64,000 bases of DNA from Lactifluus volemus (lineage: Eukaryota; Basidiomycota; Agaricomycetes; Russulales; Russulaceae), in contig WTXI01000017.1 of NCBI GenBank assembly GCA_022376515.1, forward strand, positions 496,001 through 560,000, given 5' to 3'. The notes beneath the pieces are model-generated. The model ran no database searches, had not been told where the DNA came from, and worked only from the letters and a program-made list of their open reading frames with translations. Position numbers and translations under genes: made by a program. Within the stretch, counting starts at the first letter, position 1. The number at the start of each line of letters is the position of its first letter. Below are positions 1 to 11,404 of the stretch, in pieces.

Positions 1-204
1 GTTTATATGCTCCGGCACAGGTTTGTGTAAATAAGTAAGGGTTGGAATGGTGGCGCGGAGATTGCCGAAGCGGCTCCCTCATTAACAACCTCGAGCATTA
101 TTTACAAGCTGAGCTGAGCAAATCAATCCCGCCATTGATGCTAGTGTTTTCCCTGGCATGTCCAAATCTCTCGCTATCTCTGGGCTGAGACTAATTCTTT
201 CCTT

Positions 205-2042
205 GTACCATAAGTCGTGCTATTCTTAGCGATGCCATTGCCCTCACACGTGGCAACCGCTCCATTACGCCGAACTACACCCTCTATAATCTTACCGCGT
301 GGGGCTTCGCGGATAGCAAGCGTGGCTTGAATGGCCCCGGAAACGGAAGCGTGGTTGGTCGGTTGGCCTGCCAGGAGAATTCATGGAGAATAGCACTTAC
401 GTATGGTTCCCTCAGGCTCGCCAGACTCCCGAGTCGACGAAGGTTTTCTCAAGCAGACTCGGTACCACTGGTCTGTATAGCTTCAACCGTCCTGGATCTG
501 CACCCGTCGTCGTCTGTGTGAAGGAATATACTGTAACGACGTACTACAGCAAATATTGGGCAGCAAACAGTTCGTCCATCCATATGGCGAAAAATCTGCG
601 AATGTTGTCTCAGGTGAAGGGTATGTAAATGAACAGGGGTGGTATTATACAGGCCCTGATTGAATGTCATGACACTCTTGCGTCGAATAATGAAGCTGAT
701 AGTCAGCTTGACCAGCGAGAGGTCCTGCGTCTGTTGCGATCATCGCCAGAATAGGCAGACAAGATTGGGTATATCGAGACGCACGCGCTCGGCTGGCAGC
801 GTGTTGCGGAGTTGCTTCCCTACCTACAAGACGTCCGTCTCACCGAACGCTGGGTCGCTGGACGTGCGGAGCTACCCGAGCCCCGACTCATGGTAGATAG
901 GGGCGTCGAAGCCAAGCCGCCCACTACTTCTATGAGAAGACCCACAAACTGATCTCCGATAATAACACCTGCTATATATGGCCATTGTTCATGATGTGCC
1001 GCGTTACGTCCCGCTTTACTGGTCCGCGACGGAGTTGGTGTGTGACTTTGAGGTGATACGATCTGATGTCACTAACGATCTGCTGTACCGCACTAATAGG
1101 CTGCCCTGACGTTAAAAGTGGATAAGGACTCACTGGAGGATTACACCGAGTCTCGGCTCTATGAGATGATCGCCGACATAAACTCGTATGCTTTCTACTT
1201 GTTGCACTCGTCAGTTCAGCTACTAACTTGCACATATCTTCTTATTCCTCGACGTCGGCCCATCCCAGGCGGCGAACTTTGAGGCAAGGGTGAAGGAGCA
1301 TATCAAGGACCTGCAGCACCGTATCAAGTCCAATGTCTTATTGGACGTCGGGAAGGTAGGAAACTTGGCTTCTTCATGGTACTTATCATCTCAGGCCTCG
1401 TAATATCCATTCAATTGCTGTAGAAAAGTTCTCTCCCGCGGAAAGCCTGCATGCGAACGTGCTATGTTTAACGAACCACGAACGATGTGCCATCTCTTTT
1501 GGTTGGGGCACCGGTTGAGCCTTCCCAATGTCAGTATGTTACCGTCTCGTATAATGTTCATAGACCGATTCGTTGTAGCTATCATCATTTTTACCTTGAT
1601 CAGCCCAATGTCGTGCGCCAACTCAAGGCCGCTGATGAGAAAAGCCCTGCACTAGAGGGTTACGTCTACGAGGCCATGCGTATGACGTTGATCACTCTAT
1701 TTGCTGACTACTAACGTTTCTCTCGTAGACTTGATCCCCATTCCCCCATTCCGCGGAATCTATCGCAAGTCATTTCCTCTTTTCCCGTATTTTGGCTAGT
1801 GTCTGACATCTGCCCAGGTGAATCATTGGCCTATCAGAGGATCGGCAGCCTCACCGTTTCTCAAGGCCAGCCTGAGCATGTCTTCCTTGACTTTGCACAG
1901 GCTAGCCTTGACATACGTCATTCCTCCCTTCTTCGCATTCATATGTACTGGATAGCTTTTGATAGCCTCACGTGTTCCTTGACCCGACAAATGCTGAACT
2001 AAATCTGGAGCCCAACTTGAAGAGCCTGGCCTCAACCTGATG
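205..2042 (+). pseudogene. Decayed psi-producing oxygenase (Ppo / linoleate diol synthase) gene
   Basis: Scattered peptide fragments in changing plus-strand frames follow the order of a fungal Ppo fatty-acid dioxygenase with its C-terminal P450-like half. Near 208-330 I read SDAIALTRGNRS and NLTAWGFADSKRG; near 381-440 NSTYVWFPQARQTPES; near 541-640 FVHPYGEKSANVVSGEGYV; near 985-1110 DVPRYVPLYWSATEL; near 1160-1200 LYEMIADINSYAF; near 1600-1690 QLKAADEKSPALEGYVYEAM; then IPPFRGIYR near 1745, VFLDFAQASLD near 1880 and VFLDPTNAELNLEPNL near 1970. The frame changes often without good GT-AG introns between the pieces, so I call it a pseudogene. The family makes oxylipins (psi factors) that balance sexual and asexual sporulation. 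The N-terminal peroxidase part would lie upstream of the window or is lost. Assignment is from remembered family motifs; the exon plan is not resolved. Confidence 0.62.
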
Positions 2043-2044
2043 CA

Positions 2045-5000
2045 ATGTGTAAACCGCAATTATTATTATTATTCACGCCAGATCATTGCCCTGGCTCAAG
2101 CAGTGCTAACACACCGTGTAGAGCTGATTGTAACTCACCCGTTACTTAGCACTTTAGCTCCAGTATTAGTTAGCTAAGATAGGAATTAAGTACTTTCCCA
2201 AAACAAAAACCGCCTTTCTTGCCCACACTTCTGAGGTCTTTCGACTGTACGGGCCACGGCATCACCTCGAGGCCGCCTCGAGGCCAGTCACATAATGACC
2301 TAACAAGAAATAATGACGTTCCCACTGTGACATCACTAACATCATACATTTATCACATGTATTAGTTGTTGCACAAGTACTTAAGTAGGGGACTTTGGGG
2401 CAAAACAATACAATAACTTCTTTCTCTTTCCCCCTTTTCATCACACCGTGAGTGTGTCACAATCCTATTTCCATTAAGAAAGGACATCATACCTATGTGA
2501 TAGTAACAGTCACAGCTATGTTCCCACGCATCAGAGAACCCCGACTGTCACGCACGAAACGTTCTGTCCTCTCTGGTCAGCCCCCCTTCTGGTGGCTCTG
2601 TTTTTCTTGCTCAATTCTCACTCAACCACCACAAATCTTAGCCTACAGTAGTAAAGATTTGAATATATTTCTTGATAGAAATTACCTTGCTTGCAAGGTT
2701 TGTTGCCTCCCAAAATCGCACGTGATTGCAGGAACCATCAAAAGATTACATGATACTTTTCCCTGGTTCGACTGTTCCGTCCCAGTTTGCAATTATGAGT
2801 TTGCAATGATTAACAAATTTGACCTTTTCCTCCTTTGACTGTTCCAACTTGCCTGAACAGTATTTTCCGACAGTCCTCAATTTGCGACAACTCAAAAACG
2901 AAATGATCTCGTCCTCGAGTCCCCACGTGATCTCTTATCATCTTTTGGTTTACCCTAGCACCATATTACTGTAGCCTCTCTCTTATAAACAATCAATATC
3001 CCCGGGGCCGTTGCAGTAACCTCAGCACTCCACATGCCCCCAGCCAGTCCGGCTTCGAGCCCCGGGCCTCCCCTCAACTTCCGCCCCACACTTCGTGAGA
3101 AAAATGGCCATCTGGCCTCTGTGCTTAGCACGCTCACTTCCTTCGTGACTATTCGTGTAACCAAGGCAGCCACATGAAGTGGACAGCAGTGACCTCACTC
3201 CGGCAGGCCTTCAGGTCAGGTTCACCGCTGCCTTAAGTGGTGCCGGCACAGTGCAAGAGAGAGGGAATGATGAATTTAGTGTTGTGCACGCTCTTTGTCG
3301 CCAGGTTGTCCCCATGTATCAGCCACATCAGTCCACAAGGGTGCCTGATATCATGATTTTTATTTTCTATTTGCGACAGATGGATTTTTCAATGTCACCA
3401 GTCGAAGCCTTGCACCAGTATCTCATCCAATATGACCTTATACCAATAGTACATCCATCACCGCTCAGTGTGCATGGTCCGCCTCCGTCATCGTTGTTGG
3501 AAACAGGCCGGTGTTCATCCCATGCAGCAAGCTTGCTTGCCGTAAGCACACCTACCAACTGGCCGCGACGACAGTCGAGAGAACAAAGCCAGCGTAGAAG
3601 CTCACAATTATTGGAAGAAGACGGACGAAGATGGACGCCTGTGCTTGCGGATGTAGGGGAGGCGCAAAACGTGTTGGCGAGGATTGCTCAGTGACATTTT
3701 GAGAATCAAGTCGTCAAGGAGGCAGTTTAGCGTCATTCATGTGCGCTGTCAAAGATCAAGGCAACAGTTATAGAATGCGATTGTGGTGATTGGTCTAATG
3801 AGGAACGGGGTGGGCCAGAGGAAGAGCGTTTTCCGATGCGAGAAGATGTTGGAGTGGGGGTGCCAGGGGGGCTTATTGATTCCCGACTAGCAGAGGCCGA
3901 GTCGGGATGGTAGGCGCCGGGGAGGAAAGAGTGTAGTGGCGAAGAGAGGCGGAGATGGGGAAGAAGGCAAAAGAGGTTCAGGACGTGGTTTTCTAGGACG
4001 AGGTGAGGCGGAGGAATTGAGGGGACGATGAACCGGGTGAAGAAGGTGATGATGTGAAGGAAGGGGAAGAGACGGCGGGAGGAGAGGAATTAACGAGCGT
4101 ACGAGAACATGCTAAGTGTAAACGGTTTGAGACGGCGGCGGCGGCAGCCATGTAAGAGAGTGTCCGACAAGACGATATGGCCTGGCCGTCATAAAACGAG
4201 GAAAGTAGTAAGCCAGTGATGAATTGAGAAAGAGCCGATGACAAGGCAGGACCGGACAAGGAGGGTCAATGGACGAGGAAACGATCTGCCCTGCAACGTG
4301 TAGTGGCTACCCCTCCCTCGCCCGGCATACATTCGTCCACCTCGCTTATTTGTATAGTCATGTCCCGGCAGTCAAAGAGAGGTCCTTTGCCTCGGAACTG
4401 TTCTGCGAAATCATCGCAAGCCGCAAGCAAGGTGGCCGGCGACAATGTCGGCCTTTCCCTAGTTGTAGTGTGTAGTGCATTTGTCATACTCCGAGGAGTT
4501 ACGAAAAATGATACAGGGAATAGATACAGTAGTCGTGACTCATCCCATTATCCTTACCTGATTTACCCGGGCCCACTTTTACCCTCTCCTGATAAACGAA
4601 GATTTTCCTCTTACAGTGAGGCACACAATAAAGCCTTTCCACGACCAGCTCTTCCGATAATAACCCGTCTTCGTTGAACCAATCAACATCTCATTTTACA
4701 GTAATTTTATGCCCCAAAATACCGTGACTACATGTATGGTCGTCTTAAGTCAGTCTAAACACACGGGTTGATCCCCTTATAGCCTCTGCGAAACAAGCAG
4801 ATGAAAGACTCCAACCCAGATCGAACGAACCGAGACAAGCTGCATCAGCTCATGCAGAAGCCAGAAATGCCCAGACGATGGGATATGGCGAATGGCAAGA
4901 GTTGCCATGGGGCAATTGGTTATGGGTATGGCGAAACCGGGCATGGCGCAAACGACGACGATGACGACTTCCCGAGATCTGGTGGTTATCATTGGGGCCG

Positions 5001-6140
5001 CTCCAACAACGGGAGATCAGCGGTTAACATTCCGTGAGTACCTACGCCATCGCTTCTGCTTGTGCTGACGCACGCATGTCATTGTCGTACCAGCGATCTC
5101 TTTCAAGCGCTTCCGCGTGGCATCCTCATCGCAATTTCCGGAGCATGGAACAGGAACAACTCCCAATCTCGATGGTTTGGAACTGAAGATCTTCGACGTC
5201 TACACTCGCTGAGCGAATGCCTTCACAAGGGTCCCTACTGCGGAGCTGGTATACGATCCGGCCGATGGCCATCGGCCCGATCACGTCCATTTGCAAATTC
5301 AGGTCACGGGGACGTGGGAGGCAGTACTCATCACGTGTACGAAGTTGGATGTCCTGTTAGTCATGCAACTCATCGTGGACACGGCCGCTTGTCCTAACTC
5401 ACCAAAGCGGAGATGAATTTCCCACATTCCCCGCCCCCCTTGCAGACAAACAACAACATTGGTTTTGACCCTCGCGGCATCATCCATGTTGGGGATGGCA
5501 ACTACTGAAGTCGAAGCTAGAGGAAATTGGCTTATATCTTCTTTTTTGTTACAATTCTTCCTGGCCGCCTCGCCTTGCGTGTCGCTTGCGGTCGTGCGCG
5601 TGGTTAGGCCTGAATGCATATTTTTCTGTTAGACCATAACTTGAAAGGAAACGAGTGATACGTCTTACTGACACATATTCTTTCACTCCTCCACTTGTCT
5701 TGCTTCGAGGCGTATGCGATATTATGGGCTAAAAAGAGAAAAAAAAGTTCACCTTTCCATTGCCTAGGGCGTAAATATAAAGAATGGATGAGAGGTTTGA
5801 GTTGAGGAGAATTGGGGACGGGGGGAGCTGGTATATTTGGTGGCGAAACGCAAGGTGCCAAGTGGCACCACTTCTTATATACGGTCGTTGGTTCCTAGCT
5901 GGCGTAGGTTCCTAGGCACCCGAGAAACGCCCATCTAGGCTGTGCTTTCAGCCACGGACAATACCCGGTGCTTCGACACCTCGCACCCCTGACACCAGCG
6001 TACGGTCAAATGTGATTACATGGCGTCAACTGAAAACTTCCACTCATCAGATCAAGATCATGGGAACAAGGAAAAATCCGCAGCACGCCATACACGTCGA
6101 TTTGAAACTCGGTTGATATGGAACGCTGGTACCAAGACTA
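2045..6140. other. Non-coding stretch with repeats, no supported gene
   Basis: Open frames here are short, carry no recognisable motif and overlap each other. About 2574-2700 resembles the interior of the MITEs at 6.1-6.8 kb (a similar CTCAA-CACCACAAAT-GCCTACAGTA stretch followed by TTGATAGAAAT). About 3780-4090 is a strongly G/A-rich plus-strand tract. From about 4720 a dispersed repeat begins (separate entry). I see no other gene. Confidence 0.4.
4720..5885 (+). repeat. Dispersed ~1.1 kb repeat, copy 1
   Basis: This segment is colinear with 11405-12490 and partly with about 14700-14800. Shared landmarks in order are: CCGTGACTAC followed by ACACGGGTTGATCCC, a Glu/Asp-codon patch around GACGACGATGA, TGTGCTGACG, TGGTTTGGAACTGAAGA, CATCACGTGTACG, TAGTCATGCAACTCA, CATATTCTTTCACTCCTCC and GGCGTAAATATAAAG. 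Only short frames remain, so it may be a decayed gene family or a degenerate transposable element. I do not recognise a protein. Confidence 0.55.
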
Positions 6141-6148
6141 CGGTACTA

Positions 6149-6434
6149 TCCCTCCCCCCCTACCGGATCACCCCAAATTTCTTGCCCATTCCTCGCTCAA
6201 TCACCACAATTTTTTGCCTACAGTATCTAGTACCATGTGTTATCATATTCCATAAATTTTTTTTGGTAGAAATCATAGTGTGTGGCGAAATAAAATACAG
6301 TGTGTTTGTCACGCCTGCCTGTGTCGGAGTTTACAATATTTCCAAAATCGGATGCTTAGCGCTCGCAACAGCCAATCAGAGTCTGAAAAATGGCATGTGA
6401 CATTGCGTGACTGATCCGGTAGGGGGGGGAGGGA
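6149..6434 (+). mobile_element. MITE-like element A with terminal inverted repeats
   Basis: The left end TCCCTCCCCCCCTACCGGAT is the reverse complement of the right end (ATCCGGTAGGGGGGGAGGGA at about 6415-6434), giving a ~286 bp non-coding element. The interior is AT-rich and contains TTTTTTGGTAGAAATCATAG. A second element about 180 bp downstream carries the same ends and part of the same interior, inverted. I could not see a convincing target-site duplication. Confidence 0.7.
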
Positions 6435-6613
6435 CCGAGACTAGACGTTAACCAATGTTTGCTGCGTGTCGGAGTTTATAATGTTACAAAATATAAATAT
6501 TAAGCTTACTGTAGTCCGTAGAAATCTCGCGATCGATCTACGGAGAGTTCGGAGGACACAACCCCCATTACGTGGAATTCGGTTCGTCGCGCACTGGTGT
6601 CCGACCCAGACTA

Positions 6614-6819
6614 TCCCTCCCCCCCTACCGGATCACCCCCTCTTCCGGATCAGTCACGCAATGTCAGCCACACTACGATTTCTACCAAAAAAAATTGATG
6701 GAATATGATAACACATGGTACTAGATACTGTAGGTGAAATTTTGTGGTGATTGAGTGAGAAATGGGCGAGAAATTTGGGGTGATCCGGAAGGGGGGGTGA
6801 TCTGGTAGGAGGGGAGGGA
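6614..6819 (-). mobile_element. MITE-like element B, inverted relative to element A
   Basis: The left end TCCCTCCCCCCTACCGGATC matches the left end of element A, and the right end (about 6799-6819, GATCTGGTAGGAGGGGAGGGA) is its imperfect reverse complement. The right half (about 6672-6800) is the reverse complement of the left half of element A, including the ATACTGTAGG and TGATAACACATGGTACTAG stretches. At about 206 bp it is a shortened family member. A and B together could fold into a long hairpin. Confidence 0.7.
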
Positions 6820-6829
6820 TGTTACAACC

Positions 6830-8463
6830 ACGTCGACCTTGTACTCACGATCGGCTCGACGATCACCCAGATCACAACGGCTAAGATCGTCTAGCTTGCG
6901 CGGTTCAACCGGTCATCCTCGAGATCGCCGTGGATTATGAGGCTGCTCTTGCTCTCTACGTTTGGGAAAACGAACAGTCTCATGAATGTGGTGCTCTTTT
7001 CTCTGCCTTGGCAACTATCTTGCTGCGATGTATACTGTGCATTTACTCCGTGGTGATATGCGGCAGAGCAGCCCAACGATGAACTTTGACCAAATATCCA
7101 CCTTGTTTTTGGCTATCCCTTGCGTTGGTACATCTTCGTGAACATATTCACTGGTGACCCTGAGGTGTATTGTACCTTTTCTCCGCTGCTCAGGGCTCAC
7201 ATCATGTACGTGTTGTCATGTGAACTTTTCGTATGTTTTTCAGATCACCAGCACCAGCTCCAGTAACTAGAGAATAGATGAGAGTTTTTAAGAAGATCTG
7301 GGCAGAATTTTCCAAACCCCAAGACTGGAAATTTGAGCGTTCGCAATTCGTCCTCCTTTTCAATGTGAGTATTTTTGCTTGTGCCCAAACCATCCGGTTT
7401 TGTTCAGCGTTCACAACATATTGGCGACATGTAGAGGTGCTACAGATCCTCACAATGTATGCAAGTCCGGCACTAAATCCACCCATAGTGTCAAACACGA
7501 GTTGTTGAACGCTAGGGTTGAGGGCGAGGCCATTCCCAGATGTCCCCAACTCTCCAGCCACGTGTACCATGAGGAGATCCTCATGCACTAGCGCGGAAAA
7601 GTACCGTGACATAGTTTACCGATATGCGCAGTCTTCTTTCCCATTACAAGCTCATTGTTGATAAGAATGCCCTCGTGTAAGCCCTCTCTGACGGAACGAG
7701 CATCTCGCTTGAACGGCCCAGGTGTCTGACTTGATCTAATTCAAGCCCATCAGGACGTTGCCCGATGCAGTGCCCTTACGGCAGACGCCTTACACACCTT
7801 TACCAACCATTCCCTTTTTTCTCCTTCTTGATACTCTCGTGTTTTATTTTACGCCTGTCTAACTCCGAGCCTTCCCGCGGGCGTCCTCGTGTTTTCCGGT
7901 GCACGTTCCTCGGTTACCCTATTCGGCACCCCTCTGCGCCCTCTTCGAACTCGCACGGGAGGAAGCTCGGGGTTCTAGCGCTGACCATGGTGTAATCATC
8001 CCTTTACATTTCTTGTATATATGATCAGACAGATTTGTACAGGTGCCGTGACCGTCGTCGTCGAAGACATCCCATCTACCCCGCGCCTCTCCATTAGCCG
8101 TGACTTTACCTCAGGTAGGTGTCACTTGTCCGGGTTGGGCCTAGCTGGAAACTCTAGTACGACGGGACCAGTTCAACCTCTCGGGACTTCACGCCTATCG
8201 GGGTATCTTCCTCGTCCACCCAGACAGCGGTGACCCCGACCGAATCGTGGTTCCGGCTGAGGCGGCGAGCCGTATCTGCACGGCGCAACCCGTAGCGTTA
8301 GGACCTCGTCTGTCAGCAATCCTAGGATCCATTCAATTTCAATGGCGCCCTCATCTGGTCTTCTATCCCACCCACCAGCACATCAAGACAAACCCTCGAA
8401 GACACTGCCGCATACTCTATCCAGCCCTGGACTCAGCTTAGGCTGCGTATTCATTCATCTGTC
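6830..8463. other. Region without a supported gene
   Basis: Short hydrophobic frames occur (for example around 6860-7200 and 7280-7500), but none assembles into a protein I recognise and stop codons interrupt all frames. It may be a decayed membrane-protein gene. The stretch 8240-8463 leads into the open frame that follows and may contain its upstream exon. Confidence 0.35.
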
Positions 8464-9054
8464 GTGCCTGTAGATCCAACATATGACCCCAACGCTGCCG
8501 CAATCTTCCGAGTGTCTGGGGCGGTAGACACCGTTGACCCCTCTGTGTTCTCCTTTGGGATGAACATAATTCAGTATACAACATATGCACTACGTGGCAA
8601 CTTTCCATTAAAAATACACATCCCCGCTGAGTCCAAATGGCAAAGCGATTGTGTCAGAGGTTTGCCGAAACTTCAGCGTGTTGTCACATTAATGGGAATG
8701 ATGCCTAAGTTACCTGTCGCTGGAGATTCAAAAGAAGACATTTTCTGCATCCATGTCACCCGTGACCTTGAATATGTTGGATATACATCTCCCAACCCTC
8801 AACCTCAGACTGCTGCTCCTCCACTTGGTGTGTCCTTATCAAATCATCACAATGACTTACTGACTATGCATCCAGACACATCCACATTTGCTGCAGGAAC
8901 TGGTGGTCTCCAATTCATGCAACAATTGCACACGTTACCTCCTTCACCAACTTCAACAATCTCTTCAGGCCCATCTGGTTCTCAGACACAGGACCCTCCT
9001 GTTGCTGAGAGCTCATCTCATGCAACTCAGAAACATGCGAAACCATCTCAGTAA
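8464..9054 (+). CDS. Unrecognised open frame, probable 3' exon or element-associated gene
   Basis: A 196-codon frame without an ATG at its start; it is entered after a possible acceptor (CTGTAG near 8470), and the first in-frame ATG lies about 33 codons in. The first half looks globular (IIQYTTYALRGNFPLKIHIP, then GLPKLQRVVTLMGMMPKLP, then EDIFCIHVTRDLEYVGY); the C-terminal ~90 residues are Ser/Pro/Gln/Thr-rich and look disordered. I do not recognise the family. Its stop lies about 170 bp before a Helitron-like 3' terminus, so it may be an accessory or captured gene inside that element; this is inference. Confidence 0.45.
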   Translation: MPVDPTYDPNAAAIFRVSGAVDTVDPSVFSFGMNIIQYTTYALRGNFPLKIHIPAESKWQSDCVRGLPKLQRVVTLMGMMPKLPVAGDSKEDIFCIHVTRDLEYVGYTSPNPQPQTAAPPLGVSLSNHHNDLLTMHPDTSTFAAGTGGLQFMQQLHTLPPSPTSTISSGPSGSQTQDPPVAESSSHATQKHAKPSQ

Positions 9055-9224
9055 ATCACTGCTTGGTTCAAACTGTATCTTGATTTCTGTCAAATGCTGA
9101 ATATTCGTGTACTACTACTTCTACTGTGTTGTACATTACTACGCCATGTGTCACTATCATAAGATCGAACATTCCAAAGATGAAACCCATGAGAACACTA
9201 ACGAAAACGCCACCATCACAATGC

Positions 9225-9251
9225 CCCGTGCGAAGCACGGGTTTTCGCTAG
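9225..9251 (+). mobile_element. Putative Helitron 3' terminus (hairpin + CTAG)
   Basis: CCCGTGC-GAA-GCACGGG (9225-9241) is a perfect 7-bp stem with a 3-nt loop, followed after TTTTCG by CTAG (9248-9251) and a T. Helitrons classically end with a short hairpin about 6-12 nt before CTRR and insert between A and T. No RepHel helicase is visible in the window and the 5' end was not found, so the element boundary on the left is unknown. Confidence 0.45.
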
Positions 9252-9258
9252 TGAAAAC

Positions 9259-10360
9259 TTATGTGATGCCTTCCGGAGAGGTGTTGTCGACAGTCGGCAC
9301 AGCAGTGGAGGCGCTCCCCATGCCCAGAGACTTGGTATGACCATTAACGCCCGAAGCCGAAGGCATAGCTGTGGGTGCGGACGACAACGGTGCGTCAAGT
9401 TGCTGGGCAGCAGCCTCCTCAGGCTTGGGTTCAGGGGAATTGGCTCAACTGTATCAGTGGGGATGGTACTCTCGGCCAGAGCAGACTCTTTGTGTGGGGT
9501 AGGTGCAGAAGCAGCGAAAGATTCCTCGACTGGCAGGCCAGGAAAAGGTTCGGGGGCGGTAGGTGCGGGTTCCTCAACCGGCACGGTCTCAGGAGCAGAT
9601 TTGAAGGCCGCAGACGCAGGTGCTTCGACTTGAGCAGGCTCCAGAAATGGTTTGTTGGCGGTAGGCACAGGGCCAGACTCGGGCTCAGAGATATCCTCTA
9701 CTGGTCCGGTGGTCGAAAAATCAGCAAGGAAGGGGGGAGGGCTAACCTTGTTCCCGCCAATTTCCGCACCGCTGGTGCCGACGTTGACCTACGGAAAGAG
9801 TGACGACAAAGCACATCAATCGGCCAAGCGCAGCTCCCAAAGGAGAGTTATTCAAAAAAACTCACGTTGATGCTACTCGACAAGCCCTGCGGCACCGCAT
9901 GATTCCACGCGATCGCCTGCTCGAGCTCTTCAAACTCGGCGATATACAGTATAGGTGCGAAACGTTCGGTGTCTCACAGCGATGACGACGTCGCGGTCGC
10001 GGTCGAGGTTAGGGTAGTAGCTGGCGGAGGGACGGCGATCGTTGGGCGCACAAAATTTCCACAATCCAATGGGGAAGGGAGTCGCGACGCCGTCGTCGTA
10101 GCGCGCTCCACCGACGAGGATGTCGGCGCCTGCGGTGCGCAGCTCCGTGATCGCGTTGTCGTATATATCGAGAGCGGCACGGGTGTGCAGGGTCCGAGGA
10201 ACCAGTGTGCGCCATGCGACACGCCGGTCACAGGCGTCAGGAGCTCGGACCACCGCAAATGCGGCGCCAGAGCGATCCCTACGCCAAGGACATCGACGTG
10301 GCGTGAGCGGTTCCCATTGGTGCCGAGGAATGACGCGACGGCATCCCTCATCAAAGGGGG
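9259..10360 (-). pseudogene. ALDH7-type aldehyde dehydrogenase fragment fused to a Pro/Ala-rich tail
   Basis: Reading the minus strand, fragments match the C-terminal third of ALDH7 (antiquitin, alpha-aminoadipic semialdehyde dehydrogenase): TLHTRAALDIYDNAITEL and GGARYDDG near 10190-10080, GNFVRPTIAVPPPA in another frame near 10050, then [20 protein letters not shown] and [12 protein letters not shown] near 9960-9867. A clean intron (GTGAGT to CCGTAG, about 9795-9866) leads to VNVGTSGAEIGG. After that glycine pair the expected ALDH7 C-terminus is absent. The frame instead runs on into about 100 residues of Pro/Ala/Glu-rich sequence (SPPPFLADFSTTGPVEDISE and onward). Near 9440 a one-base shift moves the tail into a frame that ends at 9259 with TSPEGIT. 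The frame breaks inside the ALDH part and the chimeric end argue for a pseudogene. The catalytic Cys region is not found. Confidence 0.65.
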
Positions 10361-11404
10361 ACAAAGGGAGAACGAAGAAAAAAAAAACTACAGAGAATTA
10401 GTGAAGTGGAAGAGTGGATGCATCATACCTAGTAATGCCTGACAGGGAAGTATCCCTCAGGCATCCCAACGCCCTTCCAAGCGGATGTCTTCGAAATGAA
10501 TGGGACGTTACTGCCATGCGAACCAGCCTCCCTCAAGTGCGCTATGGGTAGCGGTGGCAGGCGACGGCGACGGCGTCGGAAACGGTGACGGTGAGGGATT
10601 ACGTTGAGAGAAGTAAGGTGGTCAACTTACGCAAAAAAAAAAAAGAAAGGGGAGCAACGCACCTGGCGCCGCTTAGTCAGGAGGCACCTTCTGAGCACCC
10701 CTGCGTCCCTCCAATGCTCATGTCGTCAAAACAAGCAAATCCAACTAGTTCAGCGATGCGGTATCGCGCCGCTTCGAGGTCATGCCGGAGTGTCGTCTCG
10801 GCGGTTCCGTCGTGAGCACGCGAAGAGTGGCAAGCTGTGGCTTCCCGGCTGGGCTCTGACTTACTTAATGTGCTAGCCGGGCCGGAGCTTCCTATAAGCC
10901 AGACATTTGGCTCGGCTGGGCTCGGCCCGCCAGGGGTCGGCTTCGACCGGCTCACGGCTTTTTGCCGGGCCAAGCACAGCAGAGCCATCAGCCCTCAACA
11001 GTGTTAGCATTGTTTACGTCCAAAACATTAGATTGCGCCAGGACACGCTGACATAACTTTCACACAAACGAAACGAAGTGGCCACTCGCACCACTCGTCA
11101 AAAGTTATCACTCCCAAGATTGTCTTTACCAGTCTTCCTCATTCACGCTTTTTGTTTTACCGATTACCAACAACAGTAATCAGCAGGTGTGATTACATCC
11201 ACATAGATACCTTGCAAGCAAAGGTAACGTTTCATTCCCCACTTTGCTGCTCCTGTCAAAAGTGGTGTGGCTAGTGCAAAGTTCGTCTTCCTCACTCACC
11301 CTTTTTGTAAAATTTGTTTTACCAGTTTTCCTCATCCAACCAAGTAATACCATCCAAACACCTCCCATTCTTACGGTTTATGGCCGAGCAAACTGGCCCG
11401 GTTA
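10361..11404. other. No supported gene
   Basis: This stretch lies upstream of the ALDH7 fragment on its strand. I looked for the N-terminal half of that enzyme in minus-strand frames and did not find convincing motifs. About 11080-11165 and 11255-11340 share a short imperfect duplicate (TTTACCAG-TTCCTCAT-CTTTTTGT). Confidence 0.35.

Noticed and set aside
2452..2838. 128-codon plus-strand frame
   Set aside because: It overlaps MITE-like sequence, has no recognisable motif and no homologous frame in the related elements.
3179..3694. 171-codon plus-strand frame
   Set aside because: No domain, no splice-consistent neighbours, low-complexity Ser/Arg/Gln composition; insufficient to call a gene.
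10677..10988. Minus-strand frame upstream of the ALDH7 fragment as its N-terminus
   Set aside because: I could not match any ALDH7 N-terminal motif and the frame is not linked by a plausible intron.
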